Below are positions 62,101-64,000 of a DNA stretch of 64,000 nt, one piece after another. This stretch comes from Axinella damicornis (taxonomy: Eukaryota > Porifera > Demospongiae > Axinellida > Axinellidae). The stretch lies in the NCBI GenBank assembly GCA_963931865.1, contig OZ007509.1, forward strand, positions 16,212,627-16,276,626. Direction: 5' to 3'. How positions within the stretch are numbered: position 1 is the first letter of the stretch; every line of letters starts with the position of its first letter. Both the position numbers and the translations under genes were made by a program. A model generated the notes under the pieces. That model had not been told where the DNA came from. It made no database searches and saw nothing but the letters and a program-made list of their open reading frames with translations.

Positions 62101-64000
62101 GTCAAACTAATTTGCTCACCTTCCTCCCGCATCCCAGTGGGGAGATTGTCGCGGATGGTGACCACCACTGACTGGAGAGTCTGAAGAGAGGTGTCCACGA
62201 CTCTGACAAGACCATGAGCGGGAATGAGGTTCGTCTGAGCTTCAGTGAATGTGCTGAAATAGTTCTGGTCGGGTACATTCAGTTGGATGATGACACGAGG
62301 GTTAATGGGAAGGAAGTCGATGAGGACGTTTGCGTTGGGGTCACTTGCAGCTACGCCATCATTCACTTGAACAAAGATTGTCCGGTCTCTGAGATTGGGC
62401 AGATCTTGGGGTTGTCGTAGGTTGACATACCGCAGAGACCGGAGTAGGGTCTGGTAGAGGTTCGTGTCAGCTGACCCAGTCAGGGTGAGCTCGGTGGCAT
62501 TGCAGGAGGAGGGTACACATGCTACCCCTCCAGGGATAAGAGATGTATCGAGAGAGAGGCTCTCATTGTTCAAATCAAAGACTTGGGCCAATCTCACTGA
62601 CGCCATTGTGAGCGTGGAGCTATCAGGATCCTCAATGACAAGGTCAGGAGCAATCAGGATGGCAGGCATCGCTTCACGGTACTGCAACGACCCATTTTCT
62701 CCCTGTACAGAGGCTCCGTTCAAGTCGACCACCGGGATGTCATTGGTGGTCTGTATTGTAATCATTGTGCGTGCCCTGGGGGAATTCTCACGTCTGCCGT
62801 CAAACACGGTAAACTCAATGATCCTAGTCTCTCCCAGCGGCTCGTCAGCAACATTATTATACCGGAGGCTCAGCAGGACAGTAATGAAATCTGTCTCACT
62901 CGCACTGGCGGGATCGATTGCAGTGATCACGACCCTGGTGCCTCCAGAGATAGTGGCCTGCAGTGATGCAGGGGGTTCCTGGATGAGACTAAGGAATTCA
63001 TCTGAGGAGGACAGCTGGGCATTTGTTAGATTGACAGTGACGCTCTCTATCTGGGCAGCAATGTCTTCATCCGTGATGAAGGCACGAGGGGAGACGATGG
63101 AAATCTGCGTATCCTCCTCTTCCGTGAACGAGATGGAGTAATCAATCCCATCCACTTGGTCCCCGTTGGCATCAAACACTGGGTTCTGTTGGTTGGAGCG
63201 CCCGGTGACCCTCACCTCCGCTATGTTGCCTACGCCAACCTCATCGCTGATCTGCAGGAAGGAAACAGTCCCTGATTATGTGGGTGTGTCTTCCACTACA
63301 CACCACTTAGTCTCGGCCCCAGACCCACCCCAACCCCAGCGCAGATCGCTTCCAGTATCACACGAGGGGTACTGGAAGCAATCCGTGCTGGGGTTGGTTT
63401 CGGTCTGGGGCCGAGACTACACACCACTGCGTTTAGAACCCAACCCAACAAACATACATGTAGTAATCAGCTCTAACAGACTGACAATGATACACACTGC
63501 ACCAACCCAACCAGCAAAAGCATGACAGACACACTATTAAATCTATCTATCTATCTAATAGTATTTCTCTCACCTGCAGCCTGATAATCCTGCTCTCTCC
63601 GCTCTCCTCAGCGGGCAAGCGCCCATTGCTAGAGTACACGAGGCTCTGCATGAATTGTGTGTACACAGCAGGGGTGAGGGAGCCACTGAACGACAGCACA
63701 CGGGCGACAGGATTGTACAACGTGGTGAAGGAGGAGACCACAGAGAAACTGGGGCTAGGGAAGATCCGGTTGTTGCAGGAGGCAAGGCAGTTGAAGGTGT
63801 CGGTTGTGATAATGTCGGTGAGGGATAACTGCCTCATCTGGCCACCCATACTGAATCTGTCACCTCGAGCACTTCCTCCAATGCGGCCAACAATACTGTC
63901 AATCTGCGATGTAGACTTTGTCAAGATTGGGGCTGGCATTTCGTACATGGTTCCATCTTGGGGTAAATTAACTGTGCTGCGAAAACTGTCACGATAGTTC
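33208..64000 (-). CDS. Giant cadherin-repeat / LamG transmembrane adhesion protein (5' end missing)
   Basis: Nine exons with continuous phase: 63574-64000 (open at the edge), 57824-63251, 57470-57690, 57055-57143, 56767-56968, 55347-55548, 41412-54712, 34707-40596 and 33208-33854. They encode 8,801 residues plus stop; signal peptide and N-terminus lie to the right of the window. Three kinds of unit are seen: classical cadherin repeats of about 105-110 residues with the calcium motifs DxNDNxP, xEN/xEE, LDRE and DxDxGxN; longer beta-sandwich repeats starting DLNG...TFTE and ending RSVxYxNTxxEP..R.I.F.V.DG; and three LamG-like domains. Near the C-terminus there is an R5 stretch, one membrane segment WLAVATAFAVIAIVVAMAIW and an RRRHQQPTLP tail. 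No EGF, catenin-binding or phosphatase domain is visible. Likely role: calcium-dependent cell-cell or cell-matrix adhesion. I do not recognise a specific named family member. Confidence 0.9.
33855..34706. other. Giant-gene intron, 852 bp: no gene found
   Basis: Non-coding. It contains two loosely similar segments (about 33965-34010 and 34245-34300, sharing GTGATCAG and TTTCAAA) and a local duplication of CATACCACC-containing sequence (34553-34618). Nothing else was recognised. Confidence 0.6.
34707..40596 (-). other. Giant protein, 5.9-kb exon
   Basis: 1,963 codons without a stop. In protein order: two DLNG-type repeats (NDPPELSLGGPG, NDRPVLQIEQL); two cadherin repeats (NDFDPRFVND, NDVAPMFIGTPY); and a third ending NDNAGEVDQL. 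A LamG-like domain follows at about 37930-38720 (FSFSFVATVRREGFAFL, HFSLVVRSS, FYVDCQRLATLTL). Next come three DLNG-type repeats, a cadherin repeat (NDNPPVFDNAEYTF), further mixed repeats and the start of the third LamG-like domain (about 34707-35180: FTFALWIQPEQSGYVVYYG). Confidence 0.88.
40597..41411. other. Giant-gene intron with a MITE and a tandem repeat
   Basis: 815 bp. It contains the fold-back element at 40663-40735 and a tandem repeat at about 41095-41300: two to three copies of a unit of about 83 bp with CACACTGATATGCTGCTGCT and AGGTACGTACAATGCTAGTA. No coding signal was recognised. Confidence 0.8.
40663..40735. mobile_element. TAGCCTC fold-back MITE
   Basis: TAGCCTCTTTCCCAGGTGCT at the left and AATGAGGCTA at the right, with inner arms TACGGGGAGA / TCTCCCCGTA. 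The flanks TTTCAATCC (40654-40662) and TTTCCATCC (40736-40744) form a 9-bp duplication with one mismatch. Confidence 0.85.
41412..54712 (-). other. Giant protein, single 13.3-kb coding exon
   Basis: 13,301 bp and 4,433 codons without interruption. In protein order: two cadherin repeats (NDNPPVPVQPVF, NDNRPTVTAVL); about seven DLNG-type repeats, the first with a Cys-rich insert near 53150-53330; then about 20 consecutive cadherin repeats at roughly 49760-43190, whose linkers include NDNHP, NELRP, NDNPP, NEFAP, NDHPP, NDNAP, NDQPP, NDHTP, NDNDP, NDNTP and NDVRP. A LamG-like domain follows at about 43040-42370 (FTASIWVRLTTPG, HDGEWHQVAIVRDNNTL, ILYFDCSEV, FFIGDRLASGFY), then two more DLNG-type repeats. 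The acceptor at 54713-54715 sits at the end of a (CA)-rich tract; the donor at 41411 is GTAGAG. Confidence 0.9.
54713..55140. repeat. Degenerate TG-rich minisatellite
   Basis: Variant copies of GTGTGTAGTGTGTGAGGTGG over about 430 bp. It directly abuts the acceptor of the 13.3-kb exon; in transcript sense it is a CA/CCCCACC tract. The His/Thr/Pro-rich extension of the open frame here is intronic. Confidence 0.9.
55565..55660. repeat. (GGAGGG)n purine tract
   Basis: G/A-rich repeat immediately upstream, CT-rich in transcript sense, of the acceptor of the exon ending at 55548. Confidence 0.95.
55829..55987 (+). pseudogene. HIRAN-like domain fragment
   Basis: A 52-residue plus-strand frame antisense to the giant gene, within its intron. 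It reads MRGYHVYSDIWEATAGEELL then CEREPRNTKDSNCYA and ends at TAG. The pattern GYHVYxxIW..GExLxCxREPxNxxDxxAV is what I recall of HIRAN-type domains in multicopy invertebrate proteins. It stops before the second half of the domain. The surroundings carry CGCGGA/TCCGCG and partly complementary TTTCACGGT segments, suggesting it lies inside a degraded element (about 55702-56091). Confidence 0.4.
56098..56162. repeat. (TG)n microsatellite
   Basis: About 65 bp of TG in the giant-gene intron between the 56767 and 55548 exons. Confidence 0.95.
56290..56528. repeat. ~28-bp tandem repeat
   Basis: About eight imperfect copies of a unit containing GGGGAGCAGCAGTTGAAG and CGGACGCAAT; the last copies are shortened. 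Intronic; the open frames across it are artefacts of the 3n-like periodicity. Confidence 0.85.
57824..63251 (-). other. Giant protein, 5.4-kb exon
   Basis: 1,809 codons. In protein order: three DLNG-type repeats (GIDYSISFTEEEDTQIS, DLNGASVQ, YFSTFTEAQTN); three cadherin repeats (NDHAPICDPS, NDHPPVFAQNFYNF, DDFPPEFSMSSFTF); three DLNG-type repeats (DLNISDITTT, DLDGASSGLG, DLDLTSASVN); then six cadherin-like repeats (DDNTPVFVPDNTYNF, LPPIFTVFPP, NEFPPSFSQSSY, NDELPTFINL, NDEVPTFALPSF, NEHPPQADPSNYF). It ends in phase 1 with an A|GTGAGT donor. Confidence 0.88.
63308..63419. mobile_element. TAGTCTCGG fold-back MITE, copy 2
   Basis: A 112-bp hairpin. TAGTCTCGGCCCCAGACC pairs with GGTCTGGGGCCGAGACTA, and GATCGCTTCCAGTA with TACTGGAAGCAATC. 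It is flanked by the exact 9-bp repeat CACACCACT (63299-63307 and 63420-63428). It lies in the giant-gene intron 63252-63573. Confidence 0.92.
63574..64000 (-). other. Giant protein, exon cut by the right window edge
   Basis: 142 codons open to the edge, beginning NYRDSFRSTVNLPQDGTMYE and ending RIIRLQ at a CAG|GTGAGA donor. The last part (FSGSLTPAVYTQFMQSLVYS ... ESRIIRLQ joined to ISDEVGVGNIAEV) is the end of a DLNG-type repeat. Confidence 0.85.

Overview
The window is animal nuclear DNA. Genes are split by GT-AG introns, and two of them (WDR44 and a nitric-oxide-type guanylate cyclase) belong to animal signalling and trafficking families. Gene spacing is compact, introns are full of microsatellites and short fold-back transposons, and one gene encodes a giant cadherin-repeat adhesion protein. 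Together this suggests an early-branching metazoan, most like a demosponge. That assignment is inference: no marker gene in the window proves it.

Layout. (1) 1-2032 and 2714-7068, minus strand: two tandem paralogues of the lysosome-associated membrane protein (LAMP) family. The left one is cut by the window edge; the right one can be rebuilt in full as 6 exons and 297 aa. (2) 7572-23801, minus strand: a complete WDR44 (Rab11-binding WD40 protein) gene, rebuilt as 22 exons and 930 aa. (3) 24194-32834, plus strand: a complete soluble guanylate cyclase beta-type subunit, 8 exons and 914 aa. It starts 392 bp from WDR44 in divergent orientation. (4) 33208-64000, minus strand: the 3' part of a giant gene encoding at least 8,801 residues of cadherin repeats, other Ig-like beta-sandwich repeats and LamG-like domains, then one membrane segment and a very short tail. 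It includes a single 13.3-kb coding exon. Its 5' end lies beyond the right edge.

How the genes relate. LAMP and WDR44 both act in the endosome/lysosome system, but nothing in the sequence shows they are co-regulated. The cyclase and WDR44 may share a bidirectional promoter. The cyclase and the giant gene are convergent, with under 150 bp between the cyclase poly(A) signal and the giant gene's stop codon.

The most notable signals are these. The cyclase carries every catalytic residue usually divided between alpha and beta subunits, and ends in a polybasic CaaX-like motif. The adhesion protein is very large, with giant exons flanking a cluster of small ones and an R5 stretch just outside the membrane. 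A large group of non-autonomous elements has TAGYCTCG termini and 9-bp target-site duplications; one of them carries a RecQ-helicase-like fragment and another appears to have seeded a 28-bp minisatellite. Exon junctions were read by eye from splice consensus, reading phase and family similarity. They have not been checked against transcripts.
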